DNA of 64,000 bases from Ceratorhiza oryzae-sativae (Eukaryota > Basidiomycota > Agaricomycetes > Cantharellales > Ceratobasidiaceae): contig JARWMV010000241.1 in NCBI GenBank assembly GCA_030998015.1, positions 744,001 to 808,000 on the forward strand, written 5' to 3'. The translations under genes and the position numbers were made by a program. Within the stretch, counting starts at the first letter, position 1, and the number at the start of each line of letters is the position of its first letter. Under the pieces are notes generated by a model. That model saw only the letters and a program-made list of their open reading frames with translations, had not been told where the DNA came from and did not search any database. This document shows, piece by piece, positions 11,552 to 22,849 of the stretch.

Positions 11552-11913
11552 GGCAGAACAAATAGAGAAGAAACAGCGTGGAAGGGGGACACACAGGGGG
11601 GCGAACAAACATATTGGTGTTATATACAACCCCGTAAATTGAAATATGGACTGAATGGACACATCCCACTTGCCGCCTGCCGCAACTGCCGCGCCCTGGA
11701 ATGCCAATCACTCGACTGCTTCGATCCCACCATACCAATTTCACAAAGGGCGACAGTTTCATATTTTCGCATACACCCTGCCAAAAAAAGCGCATCTAGC
11801 TCCAGCCCATATCACCTTCCCAACGCCATGTCCTTCCCACATTACCCATCCCAGGCCGAACCTTGCCTTTCATAAATGGCGCCACCGCCTAAACGAGTAA
11901 CCAGGCCGCAGCT
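11552..11913. other. Intergenic, HypX-like promoter
   Basis: About 360 bp between the HypX-like ATG and the 3' end of methyltransferase B. A TATA-like element is annotated inside; nothing else is supported. Confidence 0.6.
11620..11628 (-). promoter_or_regulatory. TATA-like box of the HypX-like gene
   Basis: Coding strand reads TGTATATAAC, about 70 bp upstream of the ATG at 11551. Sequence-only assignment. Confidence 0.4.
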
Positions 11914-13570
11914 CTACGGATCGACCTTGAACGCAAAAAGCGTATGCAACTTGGCACATATCCTCACGCTCGGGTGCTGGATATCATGCACCGCACCCCG
12001 GATCGTCTCTTCCGCTTCCTGCGTGCTCAATCCCTGCACGCGAAACGTAGACCCCATGCTCCGCCATACGTCGGACCACACGTCTTGGACCAGCGCGCCC
12101 ACTTGCTGCAGTCGGGGGTCGGTCGACCAAGGTGCCGCGGGCACGAGATTTACCCGCGTCTGCACCCCGCTAAAGCCTCGTCTCGCCCCGTGGTCGAATC
12201 GGGGGACGCTGCCGGCGGATGGGGGACTCGGACTTCGGATAATACTCTCTCCGTCTTCGCTATCTGTGCTTTCCTCGAGGTACTCGTCCGCCTCCCGCTC
12301 GCCCTCTTTCCAAAACGGTGAATCACTCGGCAGCCATCGTGGCTGGCAATAATCAAACATCACCCACACGATCCATCCATCGAGCGGCAAAATTTTTATA
12401 ACCATGATCAGCATCCCACGATCAAGTCCCAAGGGAATAGACTCACCAAATCTCGCCACGCATAGATGTTCACACCCTGCATCGCCAATCCGCCACGTGC
12501 GAGTCGGAGAGCGTTCGAGATCCCGGGCAAGGATCCCCACGCCGGGACGTCCGGGTACAGCGCATCGTACACCTCGAGCTCGTATTCGCAAAACAGCAGC
12601 AGCCCGCCCGGACGCAGCACCCGATGGACTTCTCGAATCAGCGACTTGAAGTCTTTCATCTGCATTTCGAGGCACAACGTCAACACACGCACGTTCCACT
12701 CTCGATCGGGATCAAATCAAAAAAGTCAAATTTAACCCCAACCACACCCCCCCCTCTCACCAGTCGGACGTACAGGAACTACCGCGTGCCGGATGTTGAC
12801 GACGTCAAACGACTCGTCGGGTTCTGCCAACCCGTTGTGCAGGTCGTACACTTCGAATAATACGTTTGGGCATGGCCGATGCGGCCTGAGGGGTGTCGAA
12901 TCGATGCTGACGAAATCGACATCCGGAAACTCGCGTGCGACTTCCTGCACCCTGTGATATCGATTTCAGTGGACCTTGAAAGATGAGGAGGAGGCTGAGG
13001 CTTGAATTTGTATGTCATATACAAATTCTAGAGGAATCCAGACAGCCTTCGGGCCACGCAGAGCCGGGTGAAAACGGCGAGCGCAGAGATAGAAGGAGGG
13101 CGAAGAGCAAAAGCGATAGGCAGACGCACCAGCATCCTTCGACCGTGACCAGATCGAGCACACGCTTTCGTCGTCCCAGTCCGGGCTCGGGCGCCAGCAC
13201 TCGTTGCATCGGCCCGTAGTAATTTCCCTCGAGCATGAGCCTGATCGACATATGTTGCTTCTCTAGCCTTCTGAGTTCCATGCTGTCCGTGGGCATCAGC
13301 ATCGGCACATTGGTATCTGCGGGGAACATGCGACCGTAGACCTCCCGGAAATAACCTAGAAACCAACCAGCCACGACGTCATCAGTGGAGCCCTCTAGAT
13401 GATCAGACTATTGACTCACTGTGGACTTCTTCAGATTCTAGCGTACTCATCGTACTGCTTGTCTCTGCGGACGAGCCCGTATCCATGTCCGACGGGTCGT
13501 ACTCGGTCGCATCGTCGACGAGGTAGATGGGACTGTTCTCGGTCACAAGTCCAATGTACGGCTGTGACAT
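11914..13570 (-). CDS. SAM-dependent methyltransferase paralogue B
   Basis: Intact copy of the pair A/B, a LaeA-like class I methyltransferase. Exons in order: MSQPYIGLVTENSPIYLVDD with an acidic Ser-rich N-terminus; YFREVYGRMFPADTNVP; RKRVLDLVTVEGCW joined to VQEVAREFPDVDFVSID (motif I and post-I); ESFDVVNIRHAV; KSLIREVHRVLRPGGLLLFC (the LRPGG loop); NIYAWRDL; and a final exon ending KLHTLFAFKVDP. The last exon has an acidic linker DEYLEESTDSEDGES. Motif I departs strongly from the consensus (VTVEGCW where family members have GTGxGxW), so SAM binding is in question. The start ATG at 13570 has a TATA-like TATGTATAT about 40 bp upstream. Substrate unknown. It lies directly upstream of HypX-like on the same strand. 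Confidence 0.8.
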
Positions 13571-14106
13571 GGCGAGATGGGCTGGTGAGCCAAGAGCTTT
13601 GTCGGCTATGTATATGCCAGACGAGACCAGACGAAACACTCCAAAGCGCTCAAACACTGATATCCCTTGCTGTCTGCCGACACACAGCGACGAGGGAATC
13701 AAACGCAGATCCCGTTCGAACACTCCTCACGACGAGGAACCTAGGACCAGGGCACAATAAGAAGCCCCAAGCGCGCAGATAATAATAATAAAAATGGCGC
13801 ATAGACGTTTTATCCTCTGGTTCAAAAAGGTGGCGATAGACATCCACGGCCGCCGATCTGACAGTCGTTTACTCATCGAGTCTGCCGCGCGCTACGTGCG
13901 TATCGTATGTGCTGACGGATGGTAGTATTCAACTATCGCGGTGGAGCGCAAGGTGGGATCGCGCGCTGACACACGCGCGTGACACCGCTCCTCTTCGATG
14001 AGCGCCAATTCACTTTCAAACAAACACGCCCCTGATACTATTCGCATTCATTATTTTCAATCGTGAACCATAGCCCCAGAGAGAAATTTTAGCCGTGGCT
14101 CGGTTG
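13571..14106. other. Intergenic, methyltransferase B promoter
   Basis: About 540 bp. It contains the TATA-like element near 13605-13615 and a short AAT run near 13780. No gene is supported. Confidence 0.5.
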
Positions 14107-14877
14107 TTACGATGGAGGCACCTCTCCTTCCTCTGCCCATGCGGGGTGCTGCACCGCACGGGCATACCACTCGGCCAGCTTCCCATTTTCAAACTCTTGC
14201 CAGTTGAGACCCGGCACACGGCGGCTCATATACCACAACATACACGCCAGAACCACCGCCTGGGCTGACGGAAACTCGGGCAGCGGCAGTTTGGCGAGAG
14301 CCTCGACTCCCCGTCTGATCTTGTTGTTCTGGGCCGCGATCCACTGTTCAGAGCGCAGAGATTCAGGCTGAAAGAAAATGGTCACAAGTGAGGAACAAGT
14401 CAAAAAAATTTCAAAAAATCACATGGCGTACCCGAATGGATTCCGCACGGGCGAGCCAAGCGGCGTCCATGACCCCATCCGCTAGTGCCTCATAATTCAG
14501 CGCCTTGATACGATCAGGACTGCTCGAGGGTGGGTATAGCGTATCTCGCTTCTCTGCGACACTATCTAGATATTGCAGAATGACGCTCGAGTCAAACACG
14601 ATCTGTTTCGGCTCGTTTCCTCCTTGGGGCAAGACGACCAGCGCTGGGATCTATCGCCACAACCGACCCTCGATCAGTTCCACATGCTGCGGGGCATGCC
14701 AAACGACGCGCCTTTCCCAATGGGTTCACTGCAATCAGTCGGGGGGGGCGGCGCCTCGCCGGTCTTGGTCAACACCCTCTCGATCGCGCCGTTAAGTCCT
14801 AGTACGCGCGCGGCTATCACCACTTTGCGCACATATGGCGACTGTGGGCTGTAGAGCAATTGAAATCTGGCTGCCAT
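14107..14877 (-). CDS. Glutathione S-transferase family protein
   Basis: Cytosolic GST with an N-terminal thioredoxin-fold domain. MAARFQLLYSPQSPYVRKVVIAA has the SPxxxKV start typical of GSTs, and FDSSVILQYLDS is the cis-Pro/SNAIL-like glutathione-binding region. The C-terminal helical domain runs NNKIRRGVEALAKL..AQAVVLACMLWYMSRRVPGLNW and ends EEGEVPPS. Three exons. The first intron is unusual: no GT donor restores frame, but AAAG|GCGCGT with acceptor CCCAG| does, giving GK-ALVVLPQGG. This would be a GC-AG intron. Alternatively one base is missing there. About 210 residues, normal for the family. Likely role is detoxification by glutathione conjugation; substrate unknown. Confidence 0.85.
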
Positions 14878-15128
14878 GGGATCGCAGGCTGGTGTGCGGC
14901 GAGTGACAAGCGCGTTTGATTTAAATCGTGGCCGAGGGGTGGGAGATGACTGATCGTATCGACGAAGCGCGGTTTATCCGATGTTGTCTTGGTCATACCG
15001 TGCATTACAGTGCCAATCTGACCAGAGTCACTTGTGTAGTAAGAAGACAGCAGGACTGGTACCATTCAAATATTTACATCGATGCGCAATGTCCATCATG
15101 GCCATTTTGACGCTTTACGATTGTCATT

Positions 15129-16402
15129 TTACAACTCTTTGAGTCCCTTGACTCCACCGTTTGCAGTCTTGTCCTCCTCTGGTACAGCAGACATATCGGG
15201 TTGAGTGCCCTTGCTGCGCTCCTGATCAGCCGCCCACAGCGCGGCTCCGACCTGTTCGCTTCATTAGCCTACACAGATCCAGCACTAAAAAAGTACAGCC
15301 GCCTACCGCCGATGTGCAACTAAATGCTAGTGTCGCAAATGGGACTAGGTTCAGCCCGAGCGCAGCGAAACCAAAACTGTCATAATGTTCTGGTCAGATT
15401 TTCTTTTTTCGATGGGCATTACCGAACAGTCGACTTGAACATACCTGGTATATGCGCCCCGGTGTTGACGTATATGCTGTTGACGCTGCTCCTGGGTCCA
15501 TTTCTTGAGCTGAAAGTATCGGGCATGATACCCCGGTCCAGACTTGGCACCTGTATCCAGTCAATAAGCAACAGCCGGTGACGACGACTAGACTATATAC
15601 AAACCGTTGTACCCTAGGAAAAATATTGTACCGACGACGGGGATAAAATTGAGGGGAATAGAAAGAATATATCGAACCATGCCCTCTTTGGAGAATCTTT
15701 GCAAACAGAATTTAGTAGTCTCGGTTTCACTTGGATGAATCAACACACCGATCCAAAGGCTTCATGATCAGCTTTCCCAAAGCCTTGCTACCGGATTGGG
15801 TCGTCACCTCTCGTCCATTAGCCACAAGAGCCGTTTGTCCCTGAAGCAGCAGTGTCTAAAAGAGGCATTTGTGAAATCTTGCTATTTCTCTCAACAAAAC
15901 CCTTGACGTACTTCGTCAAACAAGTCTTCAAGTGCTGGTCCGAGATAGAATGTCTTGGCGATCAACGTCGTGAGCGCCGCCCCTTCGCCGAGAATAAGTG
16001 GGATGGCGGTGATGAACCCAAGAGGGCCGTTGAAGATGCACATGAACGCAGCTGGAAATTGTCGAATTATAGAGGTTCCGACTTTGACTATAACACAACG
16101 AGGCTTACCTTGGGGAAGATATGTAACAGAAAACAAAAATGCCAAAATGCCAAGGTTCGTAAGCAAAGCCAACCCGAGTGGTTTGATCAGAGGCTTGTAG
16201 AGCCTTGGATGTGCCAAGAGGTAGTAGACACCCTGAACTCGCGCTAGTCAGGCAAATATATAAGAGAATCGGCTAGGATTCAATTCACCTTTACTGGATA
16301 AATGTAAGCACCGCTTGCCACAGCGTCTTGGCCGACATTGACCGCAGTCTGCGCCTGCGAACGAGCGATATCCGCAACACCTCGATGCCTAGTCTCAGAC
16401 AT
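15129..16402 (-). CDS. EI24 / Rrt8-Lds family membrane protein
   Basis: Multi-pass membrane protein resembling the yeast Lds1/Lds2/Rrt8 (outer spore wall, lipid droplet) and EI24-domain proteins. The N-terminus MSETRHRGVADIARSQAQ joins an exon with AHPRLYKPLIKPLGLALLTN and the hydrophobic segment LGILAFLFSVTYLPQ. Next come CIFNGPLGFITAIPLILGEG, FYLGPALEDLFDE, LLQGQTALVANG, IPLNFIPVVGTIFFLGYNG, and a last exon with a hydrophobic LVPFATLAFSCTSAVGAALW ending GGVKGLKEL. About six short exons, all joining in frame. The start ATG at 16402 gives a complete N-terminus. Function is inferred from family resemblance: lipid droplet or ER membrane, possibly spore-wall related. Confidence 0.8.
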
Positions 16403-16818
16403 GCTTTCGCGATAGTTGGTAGAGAGAATGAAGATAAGCTGCAAAGCGACTGGCTTGGCTTTATATCCGTAGCGTCAGCGTTGTTCGAGCCTCACGATGA
16501 CGTCGATACATGACGCGCTGGGTCATCAAGCCCTGAGCACAAAAATCAATACGCAAGCATAAGACATACACCTATATACAATCAAATAACAAAAATGCAC
16601 ACTGTATCGCTACCACAACAAAAAGAATCAAAATCCGACGAATGATAAGGAGTACAATACAAGACGCGCGAAGATATCATACGAATGCAAAAATAAATGA
16701 ATCAAATGTGGGACATTTTTCTCAAAGGAACGCGTCTAGTTGGGCATATGGATATGGGAAGCTCGGCTCGCTATGGCCCAACGTTAGTTTATGGCTGGCA
16801 GCGCAAAGCAGAAAACGC
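16403..16818. other. Intergenic, no gene seen
   Basis: About 415 bp between the EI24-like promoter and the F-box gene 3' end. AT-rich in the middle; nothing recognisable. Confidence 0.6.
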
Positions 16819-19200
16819 CTACCGGCCAGGGGTTTTGGAGTCGACGTATTGAACGTCAGCAACGCGTGTTTTCAACCAGTCTATCACATCGGAATCGAGA
16901 TCCGGTCCCCACGCAGGTTGAGAGTTTCCAAGCGCCATGGAATCCCGTTGTTCGAGGTCCCGGTGCTCCCTGCAGGATTCCTGACGTCTACCAGCCTGAT
17001 CAACTGCTGCACAAAGTTGTGCTGCGAGTAGCACTCGAATAGGCATAGCTTCCTGAGTGATGGACACAAGATATTGCCCTCCCTCGCATCTGCCAACTCC
17101 GACAACAGCGTCTGGAGCGAGCATTTCACTGCAACGAGCCGCCTGATGGTGTCGCTAATGTGGTCAAGGAACGTAACGGGGAAAGGTCCGCTGCCGGTAA
17201 AGCTGCTACCCCATCCCGTCCGTTGGCCAGCGACATATCGGAAGTCCCGTACCGGCGGAGAACCCGAACGTACGTACAATTGGCTAAGCACGTCGTCCAT
17301 GTCACTCCGAGCAGTGATATGCACGTCTAGAACCTGGAGTGCAGGCAGCTTGATGTGCTCCAGCAGGCTAGAAGCGTTGCGTCCCCCAGAAACGCTTAAA
17401 GACGTGAGACAAGGAAGCTCCGTTGGTTCGAGCGGCAGCAAAGGATCATTGAGCTGGACGTGAATCTCCAGATTCTCCAGCCTCGGGTTACGTTGCAAGA
17501 GAGTCAGGAGTCGATCAAGTCCTAGGGTAATGAGCGTCATTTGTTGGAACCGCCTCACGTTGGATCCCGAGGTCACGGCGAGTGGCTGGCCGAGGCGTAG
17601 CGTTGTCAAACCGGATAATACCGAAGAGTTCCAAGCAAACGGCATGTTCCTCAACTCGAGGGAACGCAGCTTCGGGGCCATCTGAGGTTTCAGGCTCGTG
17701 GCCAACCATGACCACTCGTTGATCCAAGGGGCGGTTGCACCCCGAGCATCCGAGCAAACTACGGTGAACTCCTCCAGTAGTGGCGCCTTGACGTTGAGTC
17801 CCTCAAGAGCCGTCCATCCTGGCAGCGCCCCCGTAATATTCTCAAACTGGAAAACGAACCTCCGCCAGCGCGGCATGACCCCCAATAAATAATGAATCAC
17901 GATATGGCCCCAACTCTGGATTGCTCGCGAGCAAGTCGGGCGACCTAGAGGACTGTAGGGCCGAACCGGCGGTAACGGTACTGGCATTGACATCGGAAGG
18001 GGCAGTCCGTGTCCGTCTGCGTCATCATCCGAATCGTTCCCAGAGTCCAATGGCAGTTCGGTGATGGGAGATGGTGGGCCGTCAAAGATACTAGTGAACT
18101 GAGGTGGGGGAGGGGGCGGTGGGGGGATTCCACCAGGACCATTGTTGTTCGATGCCCAAGAGGCCATCAATCCCGCAACCGCCCCTCCTGGATGTAAGCT
18201 GACAAGGGCAGCAAGCAAAGAGCCCAGACCAGGGCCTCCAGCAAATGGCGTTGGTGCGCCTGCATTACCCAATACGGAGCCGAGTTGTACAGATGGCGGG
18301 TTGAATTGTGGGAGTGGAGGGCCGGCCGGGTCTGGACCTGGGGGATCCAAAGGCACAACAGGGGGAGGAGGGGGGCTGATAGGTGGGACACTGCCCCCTA
18401 ACGGGAAAGGAAGCACAGAGCTGCTGAAAGGGGGTGGGGAAGGAAAGTCGAAGCCCGGGCTGGGAGGAGGAGCGAATGAAATTCCTTCACCTCCAATCCG
18501 ACGACGCCTCTGGGCGTGAGACGATTCATCGCTCGGCGTGGGGTCGAAAAGGACGATATCGATATCCAACGGTAGGGTGTTCCCGGCCCGTTCAAGCCAA
18601 AGCCGGAAGAGCTCTGGAGATGTGCGAGCACTCGTCTTTATGTGAATACGAGTCCATACTGGTTACCTAGCCTTAGCAAACAAGAAGCCAAGGGAAACGA
18701 AAAGTACTTACTGACACACGTTGACAAGGCTTGGCGACGCCATGTCGAACACACAGCCGACAATCTGGCGAGACGGGAATCGAATAAGCTGAGACAGGCG
18801 CAGAATGCAACATGCAAACTCACCTCCACGCAACCAAGGGATCCTCTTCAAACGCATTGATGAAAACATTTCCGAGTAGCTCCGCAGGCATGTAGCGGAT
18901 CGGGGACAATAAAGCTCGAGCATTCTCCAGCTTCTTTTGTTGGGCAACTTTTTGGGCCTGGAGTGCGGAAAGCTGCTCTGTTGCCTCTTTGATAATTTTC
19001 ACGACTCTAAGCTCCTCGGCAGCTGAAAACGTCGCAAGTAGTGAGCATGTTTGAACGGCTTCCTGTTCGGGAAACACACACGTACTGATTTGCGACTCGA
19101 GCGTACCAATCTTGTTCTCGCATTCGACAATGGCCATCTTGGCTTCGGCGACTTGAGCCTTGGACGGGACGTCCAGAATGCTCATTTTTCGGGACCTCAT
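16819..19200 (-). CDS. F-box protein with proline-rich insert and LRR-like C-terminus
   Basis: Predicted SCF ubiquitin-ligase adaptor. Residues about 10-100 form a coiled coil (ENKIGTLESQIST, EATEQLSALQAQKVAQQKKL). The F-box follows: LLSPIRYMPAELLGNVFINA, then, after an intron, LSAVCSTWRRQAL. Two further exons lead into SPELFRLWLERAGNTLPLDI, the usual post-F-box segment. A roughly 170-residue insert of proline stretches (runs of 7-8 Pro) and acidic residues then interrupts the fold. After it the LRR-like part resumes with MPRWRRFVFQFEN, PLLEEFTVVCSD, PKLRSLELRNMP, LENLEIHVQL and LQVLDVHITA. Near the end (around 16900) the frame is probably broken by one base: one frame stops at 16884, the other gives VIDWLKTRVADVQ and stops at 16819. 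The target is unknown. Confidence 0.8.
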
Positions 19201-22200
19201 TGCCGGGGTGGAGGTGGAAGGAGGATCTGAGCGAGACGCCGCAACGGATCACCGGAGCCTGATGTCAACTTATCGATTTCTATCTGGCGACAACAAACAA
19301 ACGAGCTGAGTAGCAGGCGCCTGTTTCGTCGCCGACACCGCTGGTGACAGGTGCAATGCAAGGGTGGAAAGTGGTGGTCGCGCAGACGCTGTTGTGGCGG
19401 ACCCGTGCAACGTTTGTGGTTGCTATTCCGGCAGCCACAGCCCGACGTTATGTAAGCCTTAGCAAGAAACCGAAAGCGGGCACCACTCGACGTATGCTCG
19501 AGTTTGGGTCATCCAGGTGGTCGTCGCACTTTATATAAGGCCACGCATTAATAAAAACCCCTGTGCCCGTACAGCAACGCGGCGCAGATCGCCGTCTTCG
19601 ACCCAGTCCTCGCACGCGCATCATGTCCAGGCAGTTGAAATCGGCCCCAATCGCAGGCCGTCGTGAGCCAACGAAAAAGTCAACGCCAGTGTGCTTCTCC
19701 TTGGCTCTATCTCTGCATACGAGCTTGCACCAGATTAATAATCCACTCATTGGCAGCCCTTCAGCACTGCAATAGTAGCTATGGGCTGTTTGAGAAGCCC
19801 AGCCCCGAGGAATGAACGTGGTTACCCCGCAAAGATGGTAGTTTGAGTTGCCATAACCGACTCCGGGGCCCCTTGGTGTGCCCGAGGCCAGGTATGAGTG
19901 CGAGTAAGCGTGTAGGGCATGGGCGGCTGCAGCTGCTCAGCCATTCGCCCCCCGCGACTCACTTGATTTCCTGGCCAAGGCAGCCGCGCGTCAATTAGGG
20001 CGATGTAATCGTTACGCGATACACGAGGGTAACGCAACCAGCCCCCTAAGCTGTTGCAACTCCAGAGCCGCATGCTAATGCCGCACCAGATCGGTAACAA
20101 CGCAGGTTCAGCACTTCAACTCCCGTTGACGATTTCATTTTCCTACAGCTCCTTATTCCAATTGAGATCTACGATGGGCACGGCAATCGCGGTGCTCCCT
20201 CATCGAGAGGCCGGTAAAATCCCGTCACCCGGACAGTAGCGCGTACATGCGCCATGGATCAATCCACAAGGTATCCCTGTCGATTGATCTGCGGTCCTGC
20301 GAAAGGCAGATTGCCGAAACCATACAATTGCTTCCAGAAGTTGCGAAATTGCTGTTCGCCCAACCGAAGTCCATGCCGGCAATGCATATATGCACCGCGC
20401 TCCTTCTCGAGGTACTCGGGTTTGGTATTCTGGCCGAGCGACCATCAAATCTATCCCAGCGATGCGGTTCATATACCAGAGCCCATCGTGGTCGAAGTAA
20501 TTGCCAATCTACCTTTGCGTGCCCTTCAGTTCTCTTCATTCTCTTGCAGGATTTAAAAATGACCGCAGCGAAGGGCAACAGCGCAATGCAGGTGGCTTTT
20601 ACGAGTGGATTGGGCACAAGCTCCACTTGAATATTTCTTCCCATGCCCACCATTCTGCCACTCACTGCAAGTGGCAGGCGTGACAAGCAACCACCAGTCC
20701 CCCTTCATACCAATCCGCCACCCAGTGGTCGCATCATGTAAACATAGTGTGCTTACCGTTCACCCCTTTTGTCAAACAAACCGAAAATAAATAGTCAAAA
20801 TGGTTTCGCGCTATGTTTTGTTTGCGCTTCATATCTAGACCTCATGGATACACCATATGGTTCGACTGTCATCCCTTCAAATGACCCCTTACTATTCCAC
20901 ACTGTCGTCTGCATGGCTTAAACATCCGATAAAGTGTGCGGGCACTTTTGCAGTGAAAATTCACCGGTGACGGATGGAGAACAAAGTCTATTTCAAGGCT
21001 AAAACAAATACCCACATAGTCCGATTACCTCGAGCAACATGGCCAAATTCCCCAGCAGCCCCAATTTGAAGTCTCCAAGCAACAGTAAACATGGATCATG
21101 CCTTCCGCCCATCGTATTAGCTCACGAGGCCGCCGCGGCGGTCAACCAACCGCATTATTCGAATACCAGGCACCCCGATTCCGGGCTCGCGTAACCGTGC
21201 TTGGTCTAATGGCGGTGAGTTCAATCTGCCTTGAGATCCCCCCCCCTCACACTCCCTCGGAAGGATTCTGCTGGAAGAATTGGCGATTTTTTAGACTCCG
21301 CGCGCTACTGTCCACCAACTTGGGGGTGGACCAGCAGAGCCTAGATCTTTCGTTCAGATTTGTTGATCCAATGTTTACGCGCCACATCAAATTGATGAAT
21401 TCGCCTTCTGTGCAAATGTAGATCTGAGCGACCGATGCGAGTGAGTCGTTCGGTAAGTTGTTCCGATGCCCCCGGACTACGATCCACTTATCTTGACAGG
21501 AAACGGTAGATCCAGGCCAGAAAAAAGACAGGGTAAATACAACAAGGTTATCGTTCGATAAAAGGATCAAGGGCAAACCTAGCCTAAAAATGCATCTGCA
21601 TTCAAAGCGGAAACTCGCTTGGGCCTAGACTCTGGAAATCATTGACCCTAAAGCGAAGAATGGACAGGGCAAGCGCTTCGTTTACTCGACAATCCTTACG
21701 TCGGAACCAACCTGGTTGAGAGTGAAAGCCAGCCCCCGAAATGAGGAAGGCTGGCCAACTGGGTTTAGCATGTAGGTATGAGCGTAGCGCTCGATAAAAT
21801 ATGGGGTGATGGGCATATGACGCGGTGAATCGAGGGAGCGAGTAAGAACCGGGACGTATGTTGTGATAAATGACGCATATATCCATACTGGTCAATCTGC
21901 GGAACATCATCACACAAATTGAATACAGCGAATGTTCTAGGGCGGCGCTCGAGGTGCAATCCATCACTATTCTGTCGTTACAGCCGAGTCGGCGCACCCG
22001 CGCGGATGTATCTCTCGTCATTCTGATGTCTGGGTAGCATGTACGAGGTTAGCAAACAACCCGATTGTAAGCGCTGTTGCGGTCCCGACTGGCATTCACC
22101 CGCGTCATCAACTCGTTGCTTCTTAGGGAAGTGGTGCTTTCCATCAGTTTATCCCTGCTGCACCCCCACTTGACGCTTCGCCACGGCACAAACACGGCTG

Positions 22201-22849
22201 GTTCGTGTGTGCCTGTCATATAATATAGTCGTCACGCCTGCCGTGGTTCACAACGACGTGCGATGACTGTTCGTCCTGGAGCGCCAACACTTACGAATAG
22301 GGATAAGGCCACAGTGCAGAGCATCGACAAGTTTGGTTAGGGCTTGGCTGTAAAAATCGAATGATCGAATGATGTCAATGCCCCGCCCCCTATAGTTCCA
22401 CGACCACCGTCAGCGTTGCGCCTAGGCCGTTGTTTATTGCGCCACAAAGGCATGTCAATGGTTCCGGACAGGGGTAATCCCGTAATAAATGTGCTGAATC
22501 CGTAATAAATGTGCTGAATCGAGTTTTTGCGTTCGAAGGACCTGGGCTACACGCTATTTTTTCCGAGGCCGGCTCGCTGGATGGGGAAGAGCAGAGGTCA
22601 TCGCGACGACTCGGCTTCATAGGCTCGGATCAACATAGATGCTGGACGGCCGAGGCGATATATGAAAATGCTGTCTCCGTTACCCAAGAAATGGGCTAGT
22701 CTAGGTTCGGGCCTCGTGCCCGTGCAGCGGGGCGAACGAAGCCACGGCTAGATCAGGCTTAGGGTTCTGTCCAAACGGGTTCCCGAGTGCAAAAGTTGAT
22801 CATTAAATACCTGAGTCTGCTAGCTCCAACGCAGCGTATTCCCCCCGTT
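19201..22849. other. Gene-poor stretch, 3.6 kb
   Basis: No domain, transposon protein or RNA gene was recognised on either strand. Open frames of 100-150 codons occur, for example 20225-20686 and 21602-22021 on the minus strand, but they lack splice-consistent extension or family features. The only clear structure is a 20-bp tandem duplication at 22481-22520. It could hold degenerate repeats or long regulatory DNA. Confidence 0.5.
22481..22520. repeat. Perfect 20-bp tandem duplication
   Basis: The unit CGTAATAAATGTGCTGAATC occurs twice back to back without mismatch. It lies about 330 bp upstream of the NmrA-like gene. Too short to be called a minisatellite. Confidence 0.9.

Noticed and set aside
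16642..18519. Several plus-strand frames opposite the F-box gene
   Set aside because: They follow the complement of Pro-rich and LRR codons; no independent support.
20225..20686. 153-codon minus-strand frame
   Set aside because: Composition is mixed, no family signature, and no splice-consistent continuation either side.
21602..22021. 139-codon minus-strand frame
   Set aside because: No recognisable domain or plausible promoter; expected by chance in 3.6 kb.
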